Of a DNA stretch of 64,000 nt, positions 10,457 through 22,220 are shown piece by piece. Below the pieces are notes generated by a model that saw nothing but the letters and a program-made list of their open reading frames with translations, was not told the origin of the DNA and did no database searches. Each line of letters opens with the position of its first letter. Within the stretch, counting starts at the first letter, position 1. Source of the stretch: Procambarus clarkii (lineage: Eukaryota > Arthropoda > Malacostraca > Decapoda > Cambaridae); the NCBI RefSeq assembly GCF_040958095.1, contig NC_091152.1:18455796-18519795 (forward strand). The letters are read 5' to 3'. A program made the translations under genes and the position numbers.

Positions 10457-11308
10457 TCAGCCCTGGTGAGGATAGGGATTGCTGTTGCGTTCCAAGACGG
10501 CCTTTTCTGCTGTGAAAGTTATATTGGTGTATCGGAGGATGTCATCTCCGATCATGTATTCTAAATCATATACTTGCATGATGTATACGTCTGTGTGGAA
10601 TGTAAGACCTTGGAATTTTATTTCTGCGTTCCTTATAACGTGTTTAGTTTTTAAAGCCTTTTCGTGAAAATTTGTAATTTCTTTCATTGCACACGATTCA
10701 ATTTTAAGACCCAGTTTTCTGGCACGACGTCTGCTCATAGTTGTTATGGTGGCACCAGTGTCCAGAAAAGCCGTTGATCTCTTGCCGTTGATTTTGGTTT
10801 TGAGTCTGATGGAATCGTAGTTTGTGACAGAGTACTTCGTGTTATCCTCCAACTTGTGCATTTTCAGTGGCCGTAGTATTAGTCGGGGCTTTTTCAGGTC
10901 ATTGATTATTGAACAGTTATGTGCAACTAAAACATCCATGCCCAGTAAAGCATCATTTGTGGGTAAATCGTCAACATAGATCTCTGCCTCCAAGGATAAA
11001 TTTGCTCTCCGGAAAAAAGGTTTAGCTTTCAGGACCCCCTTGTAGAACTTTGAGAAGTCCATTTGCTTCCACTCGTTATCATTTATGTCTATGGACTCCA
11101 TTTTATCTAAACGCTTAAAATCCTTGCCCATTACGGCCTCCAAGCCATGTTCCTTCATGAAGGGAACCGTAACAAGGGTTTCGCTTGAGCCGGTGTCCAC
11201 CACGAAATGAACTCCCTGCCCTTCTAGCTGCACAGATACAAACAATTTATTGTCGACCCGGTGAAGAGGGATGGACACCTCTCGTGATGCTCGTTTCTTG
11301 TGCCCCAT
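10457..11308 (-). CDS. Protein with two tandem retropepsin-like aspartic protease domains
   Basis: The single uninterrupted ORF encodes 283 residues. Domain 1 (about residues 20-147) has the catalytic-type motif VVDTGSS (Asp38) and ALLGMDVL (about 120-127). Domain 2 (about 164-275) has AFLDTGAT (Asp183) and MIGDDILRY near residue 254. Each half therefore has the DTG and the hydrophobic-hydrophobic-Gly motif of retropepsin folds, which normally work as homodimers of one domain per chain. Two in one chain could fold as an internal pseudo-dimer. There is no RT, integrase, RNase H or LTR beside it. The ATG context ACAATGG is good. Upstream lies a 19/21-bp minisatellite, and inverted 39-bp arrays flank the whole segment. 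It may be a domesticated retroelement protease, a Ddi1/SASPase-like host gene, or a retroelement remnant. Activity is not shown. Confidence 0.75.
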   Translation of the reverse strand: MGHKKRASREVSIPLHRVDNKLFVSVQLEGQGVHFVVDTGSSETLVTVPFMKEHGLEAVMGKDFKRLDKMESIDINDNEWKQMDFSKFYKGVLKAKPFFRRANLSLEAEIYVDDLPTNDALLGMDVLVAHNCSIINDLKKPRLILRPLKMHKLEDNTKYSVTNYDSIRLKTKINGKRSTAFLDTGATITTMSRRRARKLGLKIESCAMKEITNFHEKALKTKHVIRNAEIKFQGLTFHTDVYIMQVYDLEYMIGDDILRYTNITFTAEKAVLERNSNPYPHQG

Positions 11309-11382
11309 TGTTCCGCTTGATAGTATTATACATAACTGTCGTTAGGAAACCTGACCTGTTGCTTATATCCGTGATACAATTT

Positions 11383-11882
11383 ATTTAGTTAGGCGGCAAG
11401 TGTTTAGTTAGGCTGCAATAGTGTTTAGTTAGGCGGCAAGTGTTTAGTTAGGCGGCAATAGTGTTTAGTTAGGCTGCAATAGTGTTTAGTTAGGCTGCAA
11501 TAGTGTTTAGTTAGGCGGCAAGTGTTTAGTTAGGCTGCAATAGTGTTTAGTTAGGCTGCAATAGTGTTTAGTTAGGCGGCAAGTGTTTAGTTAGGCTGCA
11601 ATAGTGTTTAGTTAGGCTGCAATAGTGTTTAGTTAGGCGGCAAGTGTTTAGTTAGGCTGCAATAGTGTTTAGTTAGGCTGCAATAGTGTTTAGTTAGGCG
11701 GCAAGTGTTTAGTTAGGCTGCAATAGTGTTTAGTTAGGCTGCAATAGTGTTTAGTTAGGCTGCAATAGTGTTTAGTTAGGCTGCAATAGTGTTTAGTTAG
11801 GCTGCAAGTGTTTAGTTAGGCTGCAATAGTGTTTAGTTAGGCTGCAATAGTGTTTAGTTAGGCTGCAATAGTGTTTAGTTAG
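11383..11882. repeat. 19/21-bp minisatellite
   Basis: About 24 units alternating between GTTTAGTTAGGCGGCAAGT (19 bp) and a 21-bp form with GGCTGCAATAGT. The order of long and short units is partly regular (short, long, long) in the middle. It lies 75 bp upstream of the ATG of the double-retropepsin ORF, where its promoter would be expected. I see no TATA box between. Confidence 0.95.
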
Positions 11883-11933
11883 CTATACAATTAATAGTGT
11901 TGTAAATAATATAACTAACTAAACACTTAAAAT

Positions 11934-14900
11934 CTGTTGTTGACAACGTGTCCTGTTGTTGACAACGGGAGTGGTAGTGACGGTACGTGTCCTGTTGTTG
12001 ACAACGGGAGTGGTAGTGACGCTACGTGTCCTGTTGTTGACAACGGGAGTGGTAGCGACGCTACGTGTCCTGTTGTTGACAACGGGAGTGGTAGTGACGC
12101 TACGTGTCCTGTTGTTGACAACGGGAGTGGTAGTGACGCTACGTGTCCTGTTGTTGACAACGGGATTGGTAGCGACGCTACGTGTCCTGTTGTTGACAAC
12201 GGGAGTGGTAGTGACGCTACGTGTCCTGTTGTTGACAACGGGAGTGGTAGTGACGCTACGTGTCCTGTTGTTGACAACGGGAGTGGTAGCGACGCTACGT
12301 GTCCTGTTGTTGACAACGGGAGTGGTAGTGACGCTACGTGTCCTGTTGTTGACAACGGGAGTGGTAGTGACGCTACGTGTCCTGTTGTTGACAACGGGAG
12401 TGGTAGCGACGCTACGTGTCCTGTTGTTGACAACGGGAGTGGTAGTGACGCTACGTGTCCTGTTGTTGACAACGGGAGTGGTAGTGACGGTACGTGTCTT
12501 GTTGTTGACAACGGGAGTGGTAGTGACGCTACGTGTCCTGTTGTTGACAACGGGAGTGGTAGTGACCGTGTCCTGTTGTTGACAACGGGAGTGGTAGTGA
12601 TGCTACGTGTCCTGTTGTTGACCACGGGAGTGGTAGTGACGCTACGTGTCCTGTTGTTGACAACGGGAGTGGTAGTGACGGTACGTGTCCTGTTGTTGAC
12701 AACGGGAGTGGTAGTGACGGTACGTGTCCTGTTGTTGACAACGGGAGTGGTAGTGACGCTACGTGTCCTGTTGTTGACAACGGGAGCGGTAGTGACGCTA
12801 CGTGTCCTGTTGTTGACAACGGGAGTGGTAGTGACGCTACGTGTCCTGTTGTTGACAACGGGAGTGGTAGTGACGCTACGTGTCCTGTTGTTGACAACGT
12901 GTCCTGTTGTTGACAACGGGAGTGGTAGCGACGCTACGTGTCCTGTTGCTGACAACGGGAGTGGTAGTGACGCTACGTGTCCTGTTGTTGACAACGGGAG
13001 TGGTAGCGACGCTACGTGTCCTGTTGCTGACAACGGGAGTGGTAGTGACGCTACGTGTCCTGTTGTTGACAACGGGAGCGGTAGCGATGCTACGTGTCCT
13101 GTTGTTGACAACGGGAGTGGTAGTGACGCTACGTGTCCTGTTGTTGACAACGGGAGCGGTAGCGACGCTACGTGTCCTGTTGTTGACAACGGGAGTGGTA
13201 GCGACGCTACGTGTCCTGTTGTTGACAACGGGAGTGGTAGTGACGCTACGTGTCCTGTTGTTGACAACGGGAGTGGTAGTGATGCTACGTGTCCTGTTGT
13301 TGACAACGGGAGTGGTAGTGACGCTACGTGTCCTGTTGTTGACACCGGGAGTGGTAGTGACGCTACGTGTCCTGTTGTTGACAACGGGAGTGGTAGTGAC
13401 GCTACGTGTCCTGTTGTTGACAACGGGAGTGGTAGTGACGCTACGTGTCCTGTTGTTGACAACGGGAGTGGTAGTGACGCTTCGTGTCCTGTTGTTGACA
13501 ACGGGAGTGGTAGTGACGCTACGTGTCCTGTTGTTGACAACGGGAGTGGTAGTGACGCTACGTGTCCTGTTGTTGACAACGGGAGTGGTAGTGACGCTAC
13601 GTGTCTTGTTGTTGACAACGGGAGTGGTAGTGATGCTACGTGTCCTGTTGTTGACAACGGGAGTGGTAGTGACGCTACGTGTCCTGTTGTTGACAACGGG
13701 AGTGGTAGTGACGCTACGTGTCCTGTTGTTGACAACGGGAGTGGTAGTGATGCTACGTGTCCTGTTGTTGACAACGGGAGTGGTAGTGACGCTACGTGTC
13801 CTGTTGTTGACACCGGGAGTGGTAGTGACGCTACGTGTCCTGTTGTTGACAACGGGAGTGGTAGTGACGCTACGTGTCCTGTTGTTGACAACGGGAGTGG
13901 TAGTGACGCTACGTGTCCTGTTGTTGACAACGGGAGTGGTAGTGACGCTTCGTGTCCTGTTGTTGACAACGGGAGTGGTAGTGACGCTACGTGTCCTGTT
14001 GTTGACAACGGGAGTGGTAGTGACCGTGTCCTGTTGTTGACAACGGGAGTGGTAGTGATGCTACGTGTCCTGTTGTTGACCACGGGAGTGGTAGTGACGC
14101 TACGTGTCCTGTTGTTGACAACGGGAGTGGTAGTGACGGTACGTGTCCTGTTGTTGACAACGGGAGTGGTAGTGACGGTACGTGTCCTGTTGTTGACAAC
14201 GGGAGTGGTAGTGACGCTACGTGTCCTGTTGTTGACAACGGGAGCGGTAGTGACGCTACGTGTCCTGTTGTTGACAACGGGAGTGGTAGTGACGCTACGT
14301 GTCCTGTTGTTGACAACGGGAGTGGTAGTGACGCTACGTGTCCTGTTGTTGACAACGTGTCCTGTTGTTGACAACGGGAGTGGTAGCGACGCTACGTGTC
14401 CTGTTGCTGACAACGGGAGTGGTAGTGACGCTACGTGTCCTGTTGTTGACAACGGGAGTGGTAGCGACGCTACGTGTCCTGTTGCTGACAACGGGAGTGG
14501 TAGTGACGCTACGTGTCCTGTTGTTGACAACGGGAGCGGTAGCGACGCTACGTGTCCTGTTGCTGACAACGGGAGTGGTAGTGACGCTACGTGTCCTGTT
14601 GTTGACAACGGGAGCGGTAGCGACGCTACGTGTCCTGTTGTTGACAACGGGAGTGGTAGCGACGCTACGTGTCCTGTTGTTGACAACGGGAGTGGTAGTG
14701 ACGCTACGTGTCCTGTTGTTGACAACGGGAGTGGTAGTGATGCTACGTGTCCTGTTGTTGACAACGGGAGTGGTAGTGACGCTACGTGTCCTGTTGTTGA
14801 CAACGGGAGTGGTAGTGATGCTACGTGTCCTGTTGTTGACAACGGGAGTGGTAGTGACGCTACGTGTCCTGTTGTTGACAACGGGAGTGGTAGTGACGCT

Positions 14901-16592
14901 ACGTGTCCTGTTGTTGACAACGGGAGTGGTAGTGATGCTACGTGTCCTGTTGTTGACAACGGGAGTGGTAGTGACGCTACGTGTCCTGTTGTTGACAACG
15001 GGAGTGGTAGTGACGCTACGTGTCCTGTTGTTGACAACGGGAGTGGTAGTGACGCTACGTGTCCTGTTGTTGACAACGGGAGTGGTAGTGACGCTACGTG
15101 TCCTGTTGTTGACAACGGGAGTGGTAGTGACGCTACGTGTCCTGTTGCTGACAACGGGAGTGGTAGTGACGCTACGTGTCCTGTTGTTGACAACGGGAGT
15201 GGTAGCGACGCTACGTGTCCTGTTGCTGACAACGGGAGTGGTAGTGACGCTACGTGTCCTGTTGTTGACAACGGGAGCGGTAGCGATGCTACGTGTCCTG
15301 TTGTTGACAACGGGAGTGGTAGTGACGCTACGTGTCCTGTTGTTGACAACGGGAGCGGTAGCGACGCTACGTGTCCTGTTGTTGACAACGGGAGTGGTAG
15401 CGACGCTACGTGTCCTGTTGTTGACAACGGGAGTGGTAGTGACGCTACGTGTCCTGTTGTTGACAACGGGAGTGGTAGTGATGCTACGTGTCCTGTTGTT
15501 GACAACGGGAGTGGTAGTGATGCTACGTGTCCTGTTGTTGACAACGGGAGTGGTAGTGACGCTACGTGTCCTGTTGTTGACAACGGGAGTGGTAGTGACG
15601 CTACGTGTCCTGTTGTTGACAACGGGAGTGGTAGTGACGCTACGTGTCCTGTTGTTGACAACGGGAGTGGTAGTGACGCTACGTGTCCTGTTGTTGACAA
15701 CGGGAGTGGTAGTGACGCTACGTGTCCTGTTGTTGACAACGGGAGTGGTAGTGACGCTACGTGTCCTGTTGTTGACAACGGGAGTGGTAGTGACGCTACG
15801 TGTCCTGTTGTTGACAACGGGAGTGGTAGTGACGCTACGTGTCCTGTTGTTGACAACGGGAGTGGTAGTGACGCTACGTGTCCTGTTGTTGACAACGGGA
15901 GTGGTAGTGACGCTACGTGTCCTGTTGTTGACAACGGGAGTGGTAGTGACGCTACGTGTCCTGTTGTTGACAACGGGAGTGGTAGTGACGCTACGTGTCC
16001 TGTTGTTGACAACGGGAGTGGTAGTGACGCTACGTGTCCTGTTGTTGACAACGGGAGTGGTAGTGACGCTACGTGTCCTCTTGTTGACAACGGGAGTGGT
16101 AGTGACGCTACGTGTCTTGTTGTTGACAACGGGAGTGGTAGTGATGCTACGTGTCCTGTTGTTGACAACGGGAGTGGTAGTGACGCTACGTGTCCTGTTG
16201 TTGACAACGGGAGTGGTAGTGACGCTACGTGTCCTGTTGTTGACAACGGGAGTGGTAGTGACGCTACGTGTCTTGTTGTTGACAACGGGAGTGGTAGTGA
16301 CGCTACGTGTCCTGTTGTTGACAACGGGAGTGGTAGTGACGCTACGTGTCCTGTTGTTGACAACGGGAGTGGTAGTGACGCTACGTGTCCTGTTGTTGAC
16401 AACGGGAGTGGTAATGACGCTACGTGTCCTGTTGTTGACAACGGGAGTGGTAGTGACGCTACGTGTCCTGTTGTTGACAACGGGAGTGGTAGTGACGCTA
16501 CGTGTCCTGTTGTTGACAACGGGAGTGGTAGTGACGCTACGTGTCCTGTTGTTGACAACGGGAGTGGTAGTGACGCTACGTGTCCTGTTGTT
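11934..16592 (+). repeat. 39-bp megasatellite array B (about 119 units), inverted relative to array A
   Basis: The unit is the reverse complement of array A as written on the plus strand: GTTGTTGACAACGGGAGTGG then TAGTGACGCTACGTGTCCT. A 35-bp unit (near 12555 and 14013) and a 19-bp unit (near 12893 and 14351) each occur twice, exactly 1458 bp apart (36 x 39 + 35 + 19). This marks a segmental duplication inside the array. The two short units shift the frame by -4 and -20, together a multiple of 3, so frames stay open across the whole array. ORFs of up to about 1580 codons exist in several frames on both strands and are not evidence of a gene. Confidence 0.97.
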
Positions 16593-16854
16593 ATCGATGG
16601 GAACTATGACCTTTCGAAGATCAATGTTGTATATGATCAATATATTGTATATAATCATCATCATATACAGACATTAATTAACTTATAAAATGTTGAGATA
16701 AAGATAGACGTATGTTAATTATGATGCAGGATCGCTCTTAAGAACTACATTATAAACCATAATATTATAAATATAATAATTCATTGTGTCGGGGGACAGG
16801 ATGCTACAGTATATGCATACACGATAGGCTTTTATCAAGATCATTCCTAAGGTG
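16593..16854. other. AT-rich spacer, no gene seen
   Basis: Sequence after the array is AT-rich and holds no ORF, RNA gene or repeat that I can support. Confidence 0.4.
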
Positions 16855-17030
16855 GAATTACTGACCCCGCCCAGGATGCGAACCCACAACAAACTGACTA
16901 ACTCATGAATACCTACTTACTGCTAGGTGAACAGTCGCATTACGTGAAAGGAAATGTACCCAATCATTTCTGTCCCGCCCAAGATTCGAACACGGAATTC
17001 TCGATTGTGCGTCGAGAACGAACACAACTA
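16855..17030 (-). mobile_element. Divergent tRNA-derived SINE
   Basis: On the minus strand a tRNA-like stretch with B-box GTGTTCGAATCTTG is followed by the shared SINE body: TTCCTTTCACGTAATG, TTCACCTAGCAGTAAGTAGG and GAGTTAGTCAG. The head differs from the other copies. Confidence 0.6.
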
Positions 17031-17316
17031 TGTACTACTGTGCAACCCATACTCATCCTGTGAGTGGTAGTTCATTGTGTACCCTATATTCATCCTGTAC
17101 TCATACTCATCCTATACTCATGCTCATCCTCATTATTTTTGCACCCCATACTCATCGTCAAGATGTATATTTTACCAGCATTGTATTATATATTAAGAAT
17201 AAAGGCTTAACTGGATTACGGACCAATAAACAAAATTAGAGCCATCACTAATTATCATGACAAACGGCTTAGGCTACACTTCCGCCTTCGACAAGCTGCC
17301 GCCGGAGGTGCCGGGT
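17031..17316. other. No gene; imperfect ACTCATCCT repeats
   Basis: The stretch 17040-17160 contains loosely repeated ACTCATCCT words. No supported gene. Confidence 0.4.
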
Positions 17317-17923
17317 TTATTGTGCACCCCCAGCCCGGGAAGGGGGCATTGTGCACCCCCAGCCTGGGAAGGGGGCATTGTGCACGCCAGCCCGGGAAGG
17401 GGGCATTGTGCACCCCAGCCCGGGAAGGGGGCATTGTGCACCCCCAGCCCGGGAAGGGGGCATTGTGCACCCCAGCCCGGGAAGGGGGCATTGTGCACCC
17501 CAGCCCGGGAAGGGGGCATTGTGCACCCCAGCCCGGGAAGGGGGCATTGTGCACCCCCAGCCCGGGAAGGGGGCATTGTGCACCCCCAGCCCGGGAAGGG
17601 GGCATTGTGCACCCCAGCCCGGGAAGGGGGCATTGTGCACCCCCAGCCCGGGAAGGGGGCATTGTGCACCCCCAGCCCGGGAAGGGGGCATTGTGCACCC
17701 CAGCCCGGGAAGGGGGCATTGTGCACCCCCAGCCCGGGAAGGGGGCATTGTGCACCCCAGCCCGGGAAGGGGGCATTGTGCACCCCCAGCCCGGGAAGGG
17801 GGCATTGTGCCCCCCAGCCCGGGAAGGGGGCATTGTGCACCCCCAGCCCGGGAAGGGGGCATTGTGCACCCCAGCCCGGGAAGGGGGCATTGTGCACCCC
17901 TTGCCCGGGAAGGGGGCATTTTA
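17317..17923. repeat. 28/29-bp GC-rich minisatellite
   Basis: About 21 units with the core GGGAAGGGGGCATTGTGCAC; 28- and 29-bp forms differ by one C. All reading frames are open because of composition. The last unit runs straight into a truncated LINE B copy (GGGGGCATT then TTAAATATAT). Confidence 0.95.
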
Positions 17924-18632
17924 AATATATGAAAAAAAGTTTCAAAAACTGTTGGCATTCTTTCTAAGATCAGATATTATGTACTCACCCTTCCCTGGTG
18001 ACTCTCTATTACTCCCTCATCTATCCTTATCTCAACTATGGTATTTGTGCTTGGGGTTCTACTACCCAAAATCATTTACGTCCTCTAATTACTCAACACA
18101 AAGCTGCTATTAGGACAATAACAAACTCTGGCCCCAGACATCACTCAGTACTCTTACTCAAATCTCTGAATATGCAAGATATTAAGTCACTGCACATCCT
18201 CTCTTGTGTACTCTATATATTTAAAACTTTGAATTTCAATGTCAATCCTCACGTTAAAAGTATCCTAGAAGGTTGTAACAGAAACCATGAGCACCACACC
18301 AGAAACAAATACCTAATTGATATTCCAAGAGTGCGACTTAACCAAGCTAGAAATGCTCAACAATTCAAGGAACCCAGAATGTGGAATGACCTTCCCAATC
18401 ATGTCAAAGGCTGTACCACCTTCAACTAGTTTAAGAGTAGAATAAGTACTACCTAATTAACTCCATGTAACCTACCTTGACCCCTAAATGTCAACTCATG
18501 TCTTGTTTGTAAACAGTTCTGTTTGTTGACCAAGTTGTACAATTACTGATTTCTGCCATGTCCCCCCCCCCTTTCTTTTTCGTATTCCTTTTTTCAACAC
18601 AATTTATTCTTTACTCCTAATTCAACCCGCCG
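17915..18632 (+). pseudogene. LINE family B, 5'-truncated decayed copy
   Basis: It starts at the same place in the LINE (the codons around HILNISKKV) as the copy at 5806. It encodes YYSLIYPYLNYGICAWGSTT, NHLRPLITQHKAAIRTI and EHHTRNKYLIDIPRVRL, ending near 18425 with a premature stop. The 3' UTR is split by an insertion at 18633-19147 and resumes at 19148. Confidence 0.85.
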
Positions 18633-19147
18633 TAGACTCAAGTCCATTACACCCAGCGGTCGACCCCACAGACGCATTCATAAATTTTAACATGCTGTTT
18701 ATTCAAAACGGGAATTTTCTCAAGTATAAATTAATATTATAATATATTAGCATATTGTGTATATATAGGCATAGGATAGGTTAGGTGTTTAGGTTCTGTT
18801 GGCGATTATTTATATTTGTAGTACGTGGGTGAAGCATTTACAGCGTTGTGATTCGAACAAAATTCGTCAGTGAAGCACTTGTTCCGGATATGTTCGAACG
18901 TCAGCAGTTGTGAGTCGTGTGTAAACCGCTTTTCATTCATAAACAGGGGGTTTGGCGGGTGCATGGAATCACTTTTGGATCTTTGTTTGGAGGACGGGCT
19001 GTGTAGTAAGTTGGTGAAGCACTTGTTCCGGAAGTGTTCGAACGAAATTAATTGTGAGTCGTGTGTAAACCGTTTTTCATTCATAAACAGGGGGTTTGGC
19101 GAGTGCATGGAATCACTTTTGGGTCTTTGTTTGGAGGACGGGCTGCA
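18633..19147 (-). mobile_element. Unclassified mobile element with telomere-like motif, inserted in LINE B 3' UTR
   Basis: This segment separates two parts of the LINE B 3' UTR that are contiguous elsewhere, with AATT on both sides. On the minus strand it begins CAGCCCGTCCTCCAAAC, contains a roughly 140-bp unit duplicated in tandem (19005-19147 and 18868-19005), then CCTAAACACCTAACC (the TTAGG-type motif), an AT-rich part, and ends near TACGGCGGGTTG. A second copy lies at 47573-47953 on the plus strand. The 96-codon ORF across the duplicated unit repeats the same residues and is probably not a gene. Ends CAACCCGCC and CAGCCCGTC may be short imperfect terminal inverted repeats. Confidence 0.7.
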
Positions 19148-19606
<459 letters not shown>

Positions 19607-19805
19607 AGTTAGCCTGAAAACGGTGGTGACCGCAGGGTATTAACGGGCGTCATAGAAAACGAGGTAGCTCCAATGGCTAACTATTGGGGACTTGAACGGT
19701 GGCCGAGAAGTTCGGATGCACAAAGCCTAAATGTTGTACAAGAATGTACTGTGCATGACCAAAGTTACGAAATGTACATATTGGTAAGGAAGGTCACTTA
19801 TAGAT

Positions 19806-19884
19806 AAGTGGGTGGGGGGGAAGAGGGGGTAGGCAAGGCAATTATCAGGAGAAACCGCTACACCATTACAACTGTATAGCACTT

Positions 19885-19886
<2 letters not shown>
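19806..19886 (-). mobile_element. SINE body fragment
   Basis: Minus strand reads GTGCTATACAGTTGTAATGG and TCTCCTGATAATTGCC, matching the body of the SINE at 25405-25735. Confidence 0.6.
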
Positions 19887-19979
<93 letters not shown>

Positions 19980-20730
19980 TATATATACAAGAAAGTACAT
20001 TGGGGGTTAAGAGAGAACATAGAGTGTAGGTTGAAATTACAATCTTGTAAAGCCACTAGCACGCATAGCATTTCGGGCAAGTCCTTAAACTAACCTTAGA
20101 GCAAATCTTTAAACTAACAGAAAGTTTAGAGAAATTAGAGTAAAATTGATAAAAAATGGTTTAACAGGTACATTACAGCTTTACTTTACAAGTACAGATG
20201 ATTTTAAGTAGGATAATGACAGTAAAATTGTAAAAAAAAAAAAAAATACAGGTACATTGCAAGAATTTTTGACACAAAAGCAGATCAGAACAATACACAA
20301 TAATGAAGAAGGATTCCTAAGTACAATTAGGAACACATCTCAGGGTTATACATTGGATCACTGAAGCACAATATGAGGATCATTACAAGGAGTAATGCAG
20401 TAGAATATGCACTCAATACAACAACCATGATAACAGATGATCTAAGATTACAATGGTGAAGATTATGTCTTAGGTACAAAGAATGGGGGATTGGGTAGCA
20501 CTAGAAACAGTGTGAAGATGAAGCTCTAGGTAGAAGATTATGAAGATGAAATTAGGTACTTTTTGGTTATATTTTTGAATAAGGCAAAAGTTGGACAGCT
20601 TTTCAGTTCATTAGCGAGTGAGTTCCATTGACTATGTCCCTTTATTTGCATAGAGTGTTTACACAGATTAAGTTTGACTCTGGGGATATCAAAGAGATAT
20701 TTATGTCAGGTGTGGTGAGTATGTGTTTAT
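19887..20730 (-). mobile_element. LINE family C 3' end with (TTTA)n tail
   Basis: The (ATTT)n run at 19887-19980 is the 3' tail on the minus strand. CCCGAAATGC (near 20075) is the shared 3' module. The far end (20560-20727) carries the C-terminal coding region (KYLF..-type residues of HHTRNKYLFDIPRVKL in reverse). It ends where a second copy's TTTA tail begins. Confidence 0.75.
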
Positions 20731-22125
20731 TTATTTATTTATTTATTTATTTATGCATATACAAGAATGTACATAAGGAATGTGAGGATACAAATATGGT
20801 AATTACAGTCTTGTAAAGCCACTAGCACGCGCAGCGTTTCGGGCAGGTCCTTAATCTAAGAAAATTTTAAGGAGGTAAATACTTGCAAAATTTATAGACA
20901 AAAAAATGTTAACAGATTACATGAAATGAAAAAAAAAAAAAAAAAGATGAGAGAAAATTGTAGGTACAGTATATTAAAGCACATAGGTAGCTAAGATTGA
21001 TTGCAATGACAGCTTAAAATGGTAGTTGACAACAAATTGGTAGGCACAATACAGCAGAAACAATATAAGATTGATTGCAATGACAGCTTGAATGGTAGTT
21101 GACAAAAATTGGTAGTCACAATACAGCATATGGCTAGCACATAAAAGAAGACAGCAATGAACACAATGATAAGGTTGTTTGAAATTACATAAAAATTAGG
21201 AGATTGGGTAACACTAGGTACAGAGCAAATTTAAAGCTCAGTGTAGGAAAACTAAGAAGATGAAGTTAGGTACTTTTTGGTTTTGCTTTTAAATAAGGCA
21301 AAAGTTTTACAGTTTTTCAATTCACTAGGGAGTGAGTTCCATAAACTAGGTCCCTTAATTTGCATAGAGTGTTTACACAGATTAAGTTTGACCCTGGGGA
21401 TATCAAAGAGATATTTATTTCTGGTGTGGTGATAATGGGTCCTATTACATCTGTCCAGGAAGAGTTTCAGAATAGGGTTTGCATTTATATAAAGGGTTTT
21501 TATGAATGTAATTAGCACAAGAGAATGTATGGAGTGAATTTATGTTTAGCATGTTTAGGGATTTAAACAGGGGGAGCTGTGTGTTGTCTGAAAGCGGAGT
21601 TTGTTATTATTCTGATAGCAGATTTTTGCTGGGTGATGATGGGCTTGAGGTAGTTTGCAGTGGTTGAACCCCAAGCACAGATACCATAAGTAAGATAGGG
21701 ATAGATAAGTGCATAATATAGTGAGAGGAGAGCAGAGTAGGGTACATAATATCTGATCTTAGAGAATATACCAACAGTTTTAGAAACCTTTTTAGTTATG
21801 TGTTGTATGTGGGTGCTGAAGTTGAGTCTCTCGTCTAGGTATAGGCCAAGGAACTTTCCATCAGTTTTATTGCTAATGTTTACATTGTCTATCTGAAGCT
21901 GAATTGCATTTGTTGATTTGCTTCCAAATAAGATGTAGTAGGTCTTTTTTATGTTTAGTGTAAGTTTATTGGTTGACATCCATAAGTGGACTTTTTTTTA
22001 GTTCATTGTTTACAACATTTTTTAATATGAATGGGTTGGGGTCAGAGTAGATGAGAGTAGTATCATCAGCAAACAAAATTGGTTTAAGCATGTTAGAAAC
22101 ATGTGCTTTCACAACCCAATATACC
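20731..22125 (-). pseudogene. LINE family C, 5'-truncated copy
   Basis: On the minus strand the copy encodes NKLTLNIKKTYYILFGSKST, VGIFSKIRYYVPYSAL and LTYGICAWGSTTANYLKPII, then after a frame break EHHTRNKYLFDIPRVKL-like residues (HYHHTRNKYLFDIPRVKLN). It is homologous to, but clearly diverged from, LINE B. Near 22060-22110 it reads the FADDTTLIYS region before ending. The 3' end at 20731-20860 has a TTTA tail and the CCCGAAACGCTGCGCG module. Confidence 0.85.
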
Positions 22126-22135
22126 TTCGTCTATA

Positions 22136-22136
<1 letters not shown>

Positions 22137-22182
<46 letters not shown>

Positions 22183-22220
22183 ACAAATAAATAAATAAAT
22201 AAACAAATAAATAAATAAAA
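22137..22220. repeat. (AAAT)n microsatellite
   Basis: About 20 AAAT units with a few ACAAAT variants. It follows CTTCGTCTATAT and may be the tail of a plus-strand element. Confidence 0.9.

Noticed and set aside
8412-16592. CRISPR array
   Set aside because: Units are contiguous without unique spacers, and the context is a eukaryotic genome.
11927-16688. ORFs of up to about 1580 codons on both strands across the 39-bp array
   Set aside because: Unit length is a multiple of 3 with no stop in several frames, so all such frames stay open. Frames change within the array, and no start context or flanking gene structure supports translation.
17255-17967. Pro/Gly/His-rich proteins over the 28/29-bp minisatellite
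   Set aside because: All frames are open because of composition; no gene structure.
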